Assembly (NCBI RefSeq): GCF_032854445.1
Contig: NC_088306.1
Span: forward strand, 27,625,764 to 27,689,763
Source: Liolophura sinensis
Lineage: Eukaryota > Mollusca > Polyplacophora > Chitonida > Chitonidae
DNA: 64,000 nucleotides
Reading direction: 5' to 3'
Position numbers and translations under genes: made by a program. Every line of letters begins with the position of its first letter. Position 1 is the first letter of the stretch. Below the pieces are notes generated by a model that saw only the letters and a list, made by a program, of their open reading frames with translations, had not been told where the DNA came from and ran no database searches. Below, piece by piece: positions 39,151 through 51,000 of this stretch.

Positions 39151-39512
39151 CCATAAGCCTAGCCATCATTAATGAAGTGAAAAATCCTAGAGTTTAGTTT
39201 TGAAAAGTAACCGAACGATTGCAGTTTTACTGGCCCCTTCGAACATACGCGGCCATATGATCAAATTCAACTTCAGTCTGTTCGGCAAATCATATCAAGA
39301 TCATAAGAATCAGTTGTCAGATTACAAGAGGTTTTTTTTTCCGCTGAACATATGTTCGGATATTTTCTATATGGATTTACTTGACCTGTTAGAGGTCGCA
39401 CTCTTGCATGAATTTTTCACTTAAAAACCGACGGTGGTATAGTTTACTTGTGGAGGATTAAACCACCGCCATTCGCCAGGTATGCCTGAAACACTTCCTG
39501 ACTGAAAGCCGC

Positions 39513-39690
39513 GGCCGGACGGTGAGAGGGACGCGTCTGGAAGGGGAGAGGGACGCGGCTGGAAGGGGAGAGGGACGCGGCTGGAAGGGGAGAGGGCCAC
39601 GGCCGGACGGTGAGAGGGACGCGGCTGGAAGGGGAGAGGGCCGCGACCGGACGGTGAGAGGGATGCGGCTGCACGGTGAGAGGGACGCGG
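39513..39690 (+). repeat. 22-bp GC-rich minisatellite, about 8 copies
   Basis: Unit ACGCGGCTGGAAGGGGAGAG plus GG, alternating with an ACGGCCGGACGGTGAGAGGG form. It is markedly GC-rich against an AT-rich background and gives open frames on both strands in all phases, which I regard as non-coding. Confidence 0.95.
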
Positions 39691-39724
39691 CCAAAACAAA
39701 TGGGCTTACCTCTATATGTTTATC

Positions 39725-39985
39725 TGTTTATTTGATTGATGTTTTACGCTGTACTCAACAATATTTCACTTATACGACGGCGGCCAGCATTATGGTGGGA
39801 GGAAACCGGGCAGAGCTTGGGAGAAACCCACGGCCATCCGCAGGTGTATCTTCCCATGTACGACCGGAGAGGTAGCCAGCACTAACTGCGCTTGAACTGA
39901 TATCAACCGCATCGGTGAGAGGCGACTCAGTGTGTCATTGCGCCGCGCTGCCATCTCGCTACTGCCTTGGCCACGGAGGCTCGCA
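39725..39985 (-). mobile_element. tRNA-derived SINE, near full length
   Basis: Minus orientation, from TTTATTTGATTGATGTTTTA and ACGACGGCGGCCAGCATTAT to the complement of the tRNA-like head (GCGCTTGAACTGATATCAAC, then GCGCCGCGCTGCCATCTCGC). It abuts the 22-bp minisatellite. Confidence 0.9.
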
Positions 39986-40757
39986 TTATTACTTTTTCAA
40001 ATTTAACAATCATTTTAACGCTAGAAATAAGAAAGATACGAGTGTGATATTCATTGAAAAACAACAGATTGAGTAGCATTTGATTTGATTACATTGATTT
40101 TTTCCACAAATTTCCGGCAAGGCAGTGGTCAGTTTTATTGAAGGAGGAAACTAAGTGCCTGGAGAACACATCCGCCTTTTTTTGTTTTTCCACTTACAAA
40201 CCCAGTGGATTTGATGTGAACATAGATTCAAAAATAACATTGCACAACATGTACCTGAGATTTAAGGCAGGACCAAATATGCGTACAACTATTTCAATTA
40301 ATTTTTTTTCTTTCTAAGAAATTCCAAAAAATCCCTTTTTTTTATCTAAGGTGCGTTTTTGCGACCCTATTTTTTTTTTCAAAAGTTTTTCATATTATTT
40401 TAAGTACCTAAAATCCATTAAAACTGATAGGAATCTTCCTAGGGTAATTCAGCGGAGATGACTTCACAGTAATTAGCTATTTTCAAAATGGTCCATAATC
40501 AAAAATACGGGAACTTTTTATCAAGAAAGTGATGTGACGTCGCCTCACCAAGAAAAGCAACCGTGTTTTATTCTTCTTCAAATGAATTATATAGCGCATC
40601 AAAATTTCAGGAGAAATAATTGAGATATAAAATAACATGCACTTTAAGTCTTTGACAGGGATCAGGGATCCATTGACTTGACAGGAACAACACTTCGGCC
40701 GCTGAGCCACCTATGGTGTCCTGCACAAATATCCCACTCAAACCATAGAATCAAATT

Positions 40758-41002
40758 TACGCCGTAGTAAAGGACAGTTCACTTATACGACGGCGGCCAG
40801 CATTATGGTATGTGAAAATCTGGCAAAGCTCAGGGCACCGCACGAACATGCGCGGATTGCTGACACACCTTCCCAAGTACGGCCGGGGAGAAAGCCAACA
40901 TGAGCTGAACTTGAACTAACAGCGACCGCATTGGTGAGGGCCTCCTCGGTCATTGCGTTATACGCTGGCGCGCTATCCACCTTGGCCATCTCGGCCCCTT
41001 AG
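40758..41002 (-). mobile_element. tRNA-derived SINE, near full length, diverged
   Basis: TTTACGCCGTAGTAAAGGAC, CACTTATACGACGGCGGCCA, ... GAACTTGAACTAACAGCGAC, ... TGGCGCGCTATCCACCTTGG. The complement of the head resembles A and B boxes. It marks the left limit of the SINE-poor 3' flank of the kinase gene. Confidence 0.9.
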
Positions 41003-44000
41003 TTCAGAATATGAAAAAGATGGGTTCAGCATTATGAAACATATAACTGCTGCCAATGATGGAATCATAGGTAAAAACAAAATCAAAGGAGCCCAATATA
41101 ATGTTTATAGACAATTTATTACAGGTATATATACTTGTACACTGCCACTCGTTTTGGGGGAGAGAGGGGAGATGGGGAGGGCATTGGGTTGGGGAGGGGG
41201 TGAAATGAAAGCACATCCACTTAGGCTATACAACAAAGACATAAATTATATAGAAAAAATATTTTAAAAAAGAAATAGAAAAAAAATGAAAAATACATTA
41301 AAGGTAGACAAACAGTGTACTTATGTTTGAACTGACCACTGGAAGTTAGTTGTACATTGGGACTGCCCTATACAAAAACATGCGATAGAAAAGCTCTAGT
41401 ATTCCCCTATCCTCTCCATTCTTTACACAGAACAGGGTTGACTCTGTCTGGTCTGTGACTGTTTTTGTTCCCCATGCTTTATGAATATGCCTGACAACAT
41501 TATCCAATCATCAGATTCGTTTGTACATGTATTTAGATATCCTTGTAACATAGGTTTTGATTGGCTTATAATAATTATAATAATATATTTGTGTATATCA
41601 TGTAAATCCCAAATGTTATATAAAAGGGAAAATATGGTTTGGGAAAGACCTGCTTTATGCTGAAGATGTTTAAACGACAAATGATCATGCAGTTTCACAG
41701 GATGAGAGTAGCACTTTGAACAAAAAATCCCCTGTACAGGAAAACAAAATATCTTACACATTTCGCGGACTCCCTCTGGTAATGAGTAAACTGAACTTCA
41801 AGGTCACCATAGTGCCATAACTGAAATGTGGTCTTATGGTTTCCAGGTGGTAAAATCTTCAAACAATTTTATAAGATCATCTTAAATGAGGCAATCAGTA
41901 GAATGAACAGGTGTTTCTGTACAGGTAATAAAAAGGCGCAGATAAAATAGAATGTGTGTTTTTGTGAAGTATTTACAGAAACTGTTACCAGTTCTTACCC
42001 TCTACACACAATGCACTAAAATCATGATAACCCCGGGGTTTTCTACAACGACGAAGGGCACAGATCACACTCTCTATCACTTAATCGCAGGAAGACTTGG
42101 ACACTAACCAGTGTAAAGGAGAGTTACAGTACAAGCATACATAAGCGTTACTGCAAGCTTAAAGTAAACAGCATGCTTCATAAGGATTTGTCCTTTGCAG
42201 CAATGGATGGAGAAGCTGAAGGTCTAATGATTTAAACAAAAAAAAAAAACATAAAGAGAAAAATTAGAAATGTGTTCATAACCACTGGGAAGTTCTGCTA
42301 TCTTCTAACACTATTTCCTGGAGCTTTTTTTATTTATGACAAGCAACACATCACATGCACTTCTTATTGTATTCTTGTATGCGGCAAATTTTCTGCTTTT
42401 TTGATTGGTCGTGTTGGTGGTGATTAATTAACAACTGATTGGATAACAAGAATGTGACTGGAGAGATGATTGGATGTGCTAAGAATAGTCAAGAGCCAAA
42501 CAACCAATGGCTAACAAAGAGGCAGTGACTATGTCAGAATAGAAATGATTTACTCTTCTGTGATTGGTCCATTTCCAATCAGCCAATAGCTAACAAAAAA
42601 TACACTGCGGTCTTCCTGGAAATCTGAATGGAAAGACAAGTTCAGCATCTGACAAGATGAGGAAAAAGATGCCTATTTCCTGTAAAAGTCTAAAATGATG
42701 CATCAGAAAATTTCCACCACAACATACGGATAATTTACAGTATCAAGGAAATAAAATGAAATGGTACAGGTGCAAAGTTCAAAATGTCAAGTCAACTTTC
42801 TATCAATTATGCCACTTGTAGACTAATTTATTGCAACTGCCCTTACAATTCACCAAACATCTTTACATCAAATCAACTGTATGCAATATCTCAGTAAAGA
42901 AGGTTAAAAATCATAAATTATAAGCACGTGCCTAATTAATAATTTAAATGTTTATAAATTTTTCACTTCCTCTTGCTGTTAAAATCTTAAGTGGTATAAA
43001 AATGACTGGTTTCCAGAATTATTGCCAAATCTCTACTACAGCCTTTAAGCACTTCCCAATACACATGAATTAAAAAAAAAAAAAAGCAAAAGATTGCTCC
43101 GAACTAAATACATGGCTAAACATGGCTTAGAAGTGTCAAACTGCCTGGAGAATACATGGCCAGAATTCAAAATGTTAAGATAATGTTCTAGCAGAAAAAT
43201 ATCAAAACATAATTTTCAGAATGTCTGGTTTTCAATCAGCATCACAACTTTTGGCAAGAGAAACACTTGGACATCAAAAACAGTATGTACTCATAGCATG
43301 TTTCACAAGAGTAGCCTCCCCTGATCAAATTTCCAAGTAGCAATTTTAAATGGAACATACATGTTACTTCATATCTAAATGCTTCTAAGCCAATGTCAGC
43401 CCTTCCACCCCACCCCAAAAGGCATTGTTTTATCCTGTTTTCCTACCACAGGTTTGCTAAACAAAATAACGATAAAAACTATGCAAAATGAAGAATACAA
43501 GAATTCAGATCAGTATTCAGATGCAAGTATCCCAATTCGTCAACTTTTTCGCACATGAAAGAGCCACTTGATGCATCGTTTCAATATGATAGTGGAGACA
43601 AAACCACACTAGTTGGGTTGGCCGGCTTCAGCGCTTCACAAAAAGTATAATTTTATCAGTGTACACAGAATAATTCTTTCAGAATATGCTTGAATAAACG
43701 CCTTGCAAGCATGTGAAAAGGTTGAAGAATTACAGTGGTTTTAGTACATTGAAACCTTTGGATACTTTCTGCAGTATGAAGCAATTTACTGTTTATACCA
43801 AATTTCCTGCTTGCTAAATCTGAATGGTAGATTCTACAGTGCAACAAATGATTTAAACAAGCAAAGATGCACCAGAAATACTTGGAGGGCAAAAAAACTG
43901 TAAACTTCAAGTTGAATAAACACATAATTACGCATTTGAATTTTTTACACAGATAAAAATTCCCAGACCTCTTTATTATAACAGGCAGTGGGAGCTTTAA

Positions 44001-44924
44001 TTTCTTATTACAAAGGAAAGTTGTCGTTTGATTCCAAATGCAAATTCATTTTCACGCTATCATAACCCTGTACAAAACATCTACAGTTGCCTCCCTTAAC
44101 GGCACTCTCCATTCTTTCTACCACTCACCATGTACATGTAAAATCACTTGAAAACTTGATGGTAAGCTAACTTATATATAACCTTAACAAATGACCATAA
44201 TGTTAATGGTCCATCAGTTACACATAACTAAGCAATATTATTCATTTTTTGATTAAATCTTAACTCTTATCTTTATTACAAGTTCACTAAGGGAGTTTGG
44301 TGCCTTTCAAGGAGCCATTGATGTATATGGTGCTAACAAAGTCATGCAGGCTTGTAAAGGCGTAGCTTACATACAAGTGCTCCTAAAAAGCAGATCAGCT
44401 ACGCACAGGAAGCATGAAAGGTTGCAGGTGCTTCCATGAGGCACATCTACACAATGTCCGAAACAGGAAGAAAATTACATGTTTTAGTGTAATTCAGCGC
44501 TTTTACCCTCTTCACAGATTTTATGCCGTTAAAGATATATGAACTCTATATCAACTGAACATCACTTTCTGGTGATGTTTGTAATCCATTTGACAGGGAG
44601 TAAACATAGCACTGGCATCCTGCGAGACACCCTACTCCTTATCCTGTGACATAAGTCCTCAGATGAGATAAAGCATCCTGTAGGATTAATTTATCCCCAC
44701 AGGATAATGTCCGGTTGAAGTACTATAGTGAGAACCACAAAAACTGTTGACATCATCCTGGGTAGTACCCCAAAGGAATGGTGCCTCATGTGGCTGTCAG
44801 AAAACACAAAGTTGCCTCCCCTTGGTACAACTGGCAGCACTTGTCCCAATGGTAACGCTACCATACTGGCCAATCACATGACTAGATCTGCTCCTTGTCA
44901 CTCACTGGTGATTTAACCACCCAA
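41003..44924 (-). other. Probable long 3' UTR and downstream flank of the MAP4K4-class gene
   Basis: About 3.9 kb without recognisable SINE copies or long frames, just after the kinase stop codon on the minus strand. AATAAA signals (TTTATT on plus) occur at 44272-44277, 43972-43977, 42329-42334 and 41115-41120, any of which could end transcripts. That it is transcribed is inference. Confidence 0.45.
42404..42587. promoter_or_regulatory. Cluster of seven CCAAT boxes
   Basis: ATTGG at 42404, 42438, 42469 and 42563; CCAAT at 42504, 42575 and 42583. TGATTGG and CCAATCA around 42562-42581 also form a short inverted repeat. CCAAT boxes bind NF-Y. Whether this is a promoter, an enhancer or chance within a 3' UTR is unknown. 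Confidence 0.35.
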
Positions 44925-45008
44925 TCACCAGTTAGATAGTCCTGGTTTGCTGAGCGTCATGAAGTAGATCTGGCAGGATGACCCAGATCGCACCGACGAG
45001 AAAAACAC
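44925..45008 (-). CDS. MAP4K4: MAP4K4-class, last coding exon
   Basis: The acceptor TCTCGCAG precedes [20 protein letters not shown], then KPGLSNW and TGA at 44927-44925. This is the canonical end of the CNH domain. Confidence 0.97.
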   Translation of the reverse strand: MFFSSVRSGSSCQIYFMTLSKPGLSNW

Positions 45009-48000
45009 CTGCGAGAAAACAGAAGATAACAAAAAAGAAAAGATGAAAATATAAAAAAATTGCAGCAAATTTCAACTTAATTATGAGACTGAACCTTAGG
45101 TTTAGCATTTCCAAGCGGCACACTGAGTTTGATTCCGACCATTTATCCCCCCCAAAAAACCACCAAAAAAACAAAGAAACAGAAGATAAAAGACGAAAGT
45201 CAAAAAACATTTCATCAATTTTCAACTTAGTTAAAACACATTGCACTTCATGCTGACCATTCATCCATAATACGGGGCCACATGAGAGTGTTCATAAAGG
45301 GAGATCACCAATACCATGAATCTTAAAACCCCCGCACTGAAGAAACTGTCCACAATGGCCATTTTCTGATGTTCCAAATTATGCAAAAGTACAAGGAATA
45401 TATTCTTTCCATTTGTTAACCTTACACCATGCAACAAAGCGCTGCAAAACTGACAATTGTATTTCAATGTTTTACATATGCCACAATTCAAATATTTTGA
45501 ACAAGCAGAGTAATGTTCAACAAACCTTATCATTGCGTTCACAGAGAAATTTCAGCTTTTGTGCTTTTTTATGCATAAAGACACCATCGAGATGCCCAGT
45601 CTCAGCTGCTCTGATCTCAATAGCTTTGTTTCCCCAGCCCATGATCTGTCCTGTGCTGATGTAGGCTGCAAAGACACAGAGAAACACAGAGGTTAGCAAT
45701 AAACTGCATTCTGCATTAGATTTCATTTTTATTATTTATCTGATTGGTGTTTTATGCTGTATTCTAGAATATTTCACTTATAGAGACACCAGCCAGCATT
45801 ATGGTTGGCGGAAGCCCACGACCATCCTAGAACAGGGGCTACTCCACGACAAACATTTGTAAGTCATATTACGGAAACGTTTTTTCGTAAAGATATCTAG
45901 GTTTTAGTGCCATAAGGCAACACGATTTCCAAGAAAAGTTAAGAAAAATTAATTGACGAAGATTTGTGAAAGTTGCTCCGGTACTGTACATGAGCTACAG
46001 GATATTTTGACCACTATGTTGTCTGTGTCACAACGAATTTTTGGCATTACTGCAATCGTTTTTGTCATGTGTGCGAGGTGTTTACTCAGCCATATTCTGG
46101 AAGTCTTGATCAGTGTAGAAAAGGACAAAAATTATACTTTTGTGAAGCCATGAAATTGGCAAACCAAACTAGATACATTGTCTACAAAAAAAAAAACCCA
46201 CAAGAAGTGCATAACTCACACTGAAAGTCGGTTTTTCACTTGCGAAAAGGTTGAGGAACACCAGAGTAAAAATGGCAGTACTTACCGACAGAGGTTGGCA
46301 GTTCTCCCCACTGTAACACCACATTCTTTGTAAACTTCCCATTGGAATCTACATAGACACCTTCATCTGCAATGAAACAGAGACAATCCCATGAGGAAAA
46401 TAAGAATATCGTATTTCATTTAAAGATTAGAATTTTCAAGTGACATATTCTGCTTCACTGATTACTTCACCTTATGGTGCTAGTTATGAATTTTGTGTGA
46501 AGTCTGATTAAGTTTTGATAAAAAAAGACTGTTGGCATAAAAAGTGTCATTTTAAGGCCTTGAAGTGCTTTTGAAATTGTACTCTTACGTTCCAAGCTTC
46601 ATGTGAAATATAGTACTCTGCCATGAAATGGTACAAAACTGTGCGCCAATGGTCAGAAAAGCTTTTGTGGGACACAACCTTTCAAACAAACTTTGATGGT
46701 TTTTAATTTACTAAATTATGAGCAAGATGTGTGAAATAAAGAAGGGGAAACTAAAGATTCAAATCTCTCAAACCTCTCCATGAGGCATTACATACTGGTG
46801 ACTGGCAAACGGTCCCCAATATACTTTACAAAAGACCACAGACTCTTGATTACCAAACTGATAAGATCAGTAGAAGAAAGGGAGTCCCCTTTCGAGATCA
46901 GTAATGAATCCATGTATTATGTGACCTTGAAATCGAAAGGCATGCACCATAACGACTCAGTCACAGCCTGTTCCAAATCTCATTGAACAACTCAATCCTG
47001 GAGAAGGCAATATGAGCAGAACTTACTGTCATAGCAGAGCAGTAACTGAGTGCCATTTGTGTTTGGGAGGATGACAATGGTGTGGGGTGAAATCGGACCC
47101 TGTGACTGGAACAAACAAAGCAAACAGCCGTTAAAATAGGCATGATGAACGCTTATATTTGACAATGATGGGAAAACTACACAGTTCTGAAAAATCTGTA
47201 TTTTAAGTAAGTTGAGAATTACATCATGAACATTGTGAAACTCTATTTAGTGACACTTGTTTAATTACAAACAAAACAGGTCCACCTAGAGATTTCGAAT
47301 CTGTATAAACAACGGTGCAACTTAGTAGTCTTTGCGAGTGATACATTAAAAGGTTGCACCATCCACGGTCCTATGTGTGTGTGGCAGCTGAAAATCAAGG
47401 CAGTCATTGTTCAGATTTTTCAAGGTTATTTAAGATTACGGAAGTCCATATTTAACGACATGATGAAATCTTGCATAGCAGCAGAGTCCTCAAGTTACAA
47501 CCAATCAACAACCCCTAATCAATCGATATAGCAATGCACCCATTTTCACATGAACAAACTTTAAAAAATCGACAAACTTGATATGCTAGTATCTCATGCA
47601 ATGCTTCAAATTAAAAAACCTTCATGCCTATGACAAAAATTCTACAAGTGAGCAGTTTCTAAAAAAAAAACAACAACACTAAAACAAAGATATAAATATT
47701 TCAGCAAAAAATGATAACCAAAGAGTGCTTGCTACTGGATTAAAATGTTACGAAGTGGGAAGAGAGAAGATAATATATGTACACACACACACACAAGCTC
47801 TTACTACCTACTGTCCCAACCAGAAATGTCAGGCAGTGCCAGTATGTCATGAACACGACAAAATAAAAAATTACCCAAACACAACCTATGCAGCAAATCA
47901 AAACAGAAAAAAAACTAGTTCATGTTGAAAAATTCCTGAAGTTTACACAACCTTGTCCTTGCAATGCATGTATACATCTAGTTTCACCACAAAGCCATAA

Positions 48001-51000
48001 AGCCATACAAAACAAACCAAATATATGTACACCTACACATAAAGATACATGTACACAACTTTTTTGTTTAACTGCTAAAACCATCGCATGTGAAATCAAT
48101 AAACAGAATCCACAGAAAAGGCAGACTATTTCATAATTTGACAACAAACCAATGGTTCTGAAACCATTTATTAATTGTTATTGCAGCTTCTGCGATTAAT
48201 AAAGGTTTGATTAAGCCAAACACTTTTGCCAAAGTGTGAATACAAAGTTACAGCAAAGTCATGTAGTATTTTATTTTGTCTCAAAGAGTAGCAATAGTAG
48301 TTCTATTAATTCCACCTTTTTGAGGATCACTGCATTTTTATCTACATCTAATTTCAGCAGAAATCTCAGCAAAATAAGACTGTAAAGGCATCCTCTCAAC
48401 ACACTTTTGTGGACAAAATTTAACCATGCTAGGCAGGCACTCAAGGTAACCCTCTGGTTATGCAAATGATTTGTGCATACCATGCAAACCTTGCAATACC
48501 AAAAAAATACAGTAACCACACACAAAAGAAAACAGTATGTCATCAAATTATACACTCTTTGCACAAGAAAATAAAATCCAGACTAGAATGTGTGAGCCGT
48601 CTACACTGTGCATGAATGCAGGCTACTACATTACCTGGTTCACATAGAAGGTCACACTGCCACTTTGTAATGTGGTCATGTTACTGTGGCCACGAGACTA
48701 CAACGCAAGAACAGTAACTCCTGCTATTATCACATTACTCCAGTTACTTCCCCTGATCAACCCTTGCAAAGTTACTGGATGTTTTATCAATCTGGCATGA
48801 ACCTTGCAGCTTTGAACTACTACTAAAGAAAACCACCTTTCTACTGTTTCCAGTCAACAACATTTCTTGTTAGAAAGTTTTGTACAAATTATTTCCAGTG
48901 ATCTTTTTTTTTAGCTCTTCAGCCTACAGGCTTATCCCATATTAGAAACATTTAAGCAACGCACATAACTAAGAGTGTTTTCTGAATATCTGTTACTCAC
49001 TGGTTACAAAAAAGCAAAAAACAAAAAAAACCCACGATCTAATTTATTTGAAAAAACAGTCTACACTACTATATTTGTCCTGAAAACTGTCTATCACAGT
49101 GCACTTCTAGATGTCATATGATGCCCTAAAGGATCATAAATTTCGTCCATGACAAACATGCCCAGGTTTCTATTGTGAGTTCTGTTGATTTTAGAATGGT
49201 GTTTTGAGGTTTGCTTGGAACATGGATGATATTCAACTGAAAAGTTTCAGCACCCGAAATAATGTTTTGTGACATTTGTTTGCCTCTAAAAACGCACTTT
49301 TGTGGGCACAATTTGATGTCATTTAGAGTATTACATTTGGTGATGAAATTTATCTTGTCCTGAAGGGTATCACCCTACCTTCCAAACAAACCTCATAAAA
49401 CCTTTCCAAAATCAATGCTTGGAATTAGGAAAAATGGACAGCTCTGTCATTCACAAAATTTGAAGTCAAATACAGTGCATTACTCTACTTTGTACAAAAC
49501 ACTGTCTTCAGTACATCACTGTAAATATTCCTTCAAACTATCCATATATATTTGTCCACCGCTTTACTCTGTCACAATGTCACAATGCACAACGCAGACA
49601 AACAACAGCTTCCATAGATTTCCCTCTCCCCAATATGACCACAGTAACAAGCTGGACTTAAGCTGCACAACATATTTACAATTTTCACGACTTTCTCTTC
49701 GTAGAATTACCTCCCATGAACAGCCCTGTTGTTGTTCGCAGTGCCAATCAGGGGAGATAATTCACAAGAGAAAATCACATCTGCTAGAAATATAAGACCT
49801 GTTTTAAGGCTATTATTGACCTCAACATATGAGATGACGAAAAAAAAAAACACAAAAAAAAAAACACACACACACTGGATCTACTTACATTTGAGGGAAT
49901 GTACAAATCAAAGACTTGAGATGTGTCCAGGTCAATGGCATGAAAACCGGAATGGGAGCCATAGATGACCTTTAACCTCTGACCTTCCTCCACTGTAAGG
50001 TCAACCAGCAATGGCTTATACTTCAAATCTCCAAAAGACTGTGAAAAAACCCCAAAAAGGACACGATGACAATTACATTAGTTGCTGAATACAAAAACTT
50101 CTAGTGCTTCCTTATAAGACAGGAAAGTTTTGACATGTCCTAAATTCTAAAAGAGAACTTTGTAACCAGCTTACAAGAAGATTTTTTTATTTATTTGATA
50201 GGTGTTTAGATCTGTACTTGATTACATTGCAATCTGTATAAAAAGGTTTTCAACTTACCTTGAAAGCCATAAACTTGTGGTAGGGTTTAGGGGCCCAGGC
50301 ATAGATTTCTACACTATCCTGTAGGGCTATCACTAAGAACTTGATCCTTTCATATTTTACTGAAAAAGTCACAAACATTTATTTGTTTATTCGATTGGTG
50401 TTTTAAGCCGTACAATGGTATGGCCAATCATTATGGTGGGAAAAAACCTGGCAGAGCCCGGCGGAAACCCACAACCATCTGTAGGTTGCTGGCGTCACAA
50501 TCATATGAAATCATAAGTACTATACATCTTTAACCTCTCAAGCTCTTATTATTTTTCCAGATAATTCTTTCAGGTCATAAAATATCTCAAAACACTGCAG
50601 GAATTGATTTTCACAATTACAACAAATGAATTCTATTTTTTCAATGCATAACAGCTTCAATGCATGAATATATGAAATGCATCTTGGTACTACAACACCA
50701 AAACTTACCAATTTTAAAATGAACACAGCCTGTAAGTTCTCCAACATTCACCCAACCATTCTTTTTCTCATTCTGTAACAGAAAGTATTCCAGCGAGATA
50801 AAAAAAAATGTCCGTAACGGCTTGTGACCTTCTCACATCTCTCTCTGGTATCAGAACAGATCTTATGTCAACAGTTTCCTAAAAGCATCAGAATCACAAG
50901 TAAGCTGTTTCTCTGTATATCACAGGTAAGCTATTCCTCTGTATATCACAGGTAAGCTATTTCTCTGTATATCACAGGTAAGCTATTCCTCTGTATATCA

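Noticed and set aside
39421-39699. Pro/Ser-rich proteins on the minus strand
   Set aside because: Translations of the GC-rich 22-bp repeat; all three frames are open for the same reason.
48640-48700. Extra MAP4K4-class exon on the minus strand
   Set aside because: A GT follows a short frame reading [10 protein letters not shown], but the CNH domain is already continuous across exons f and g and no good acceptor is seen.
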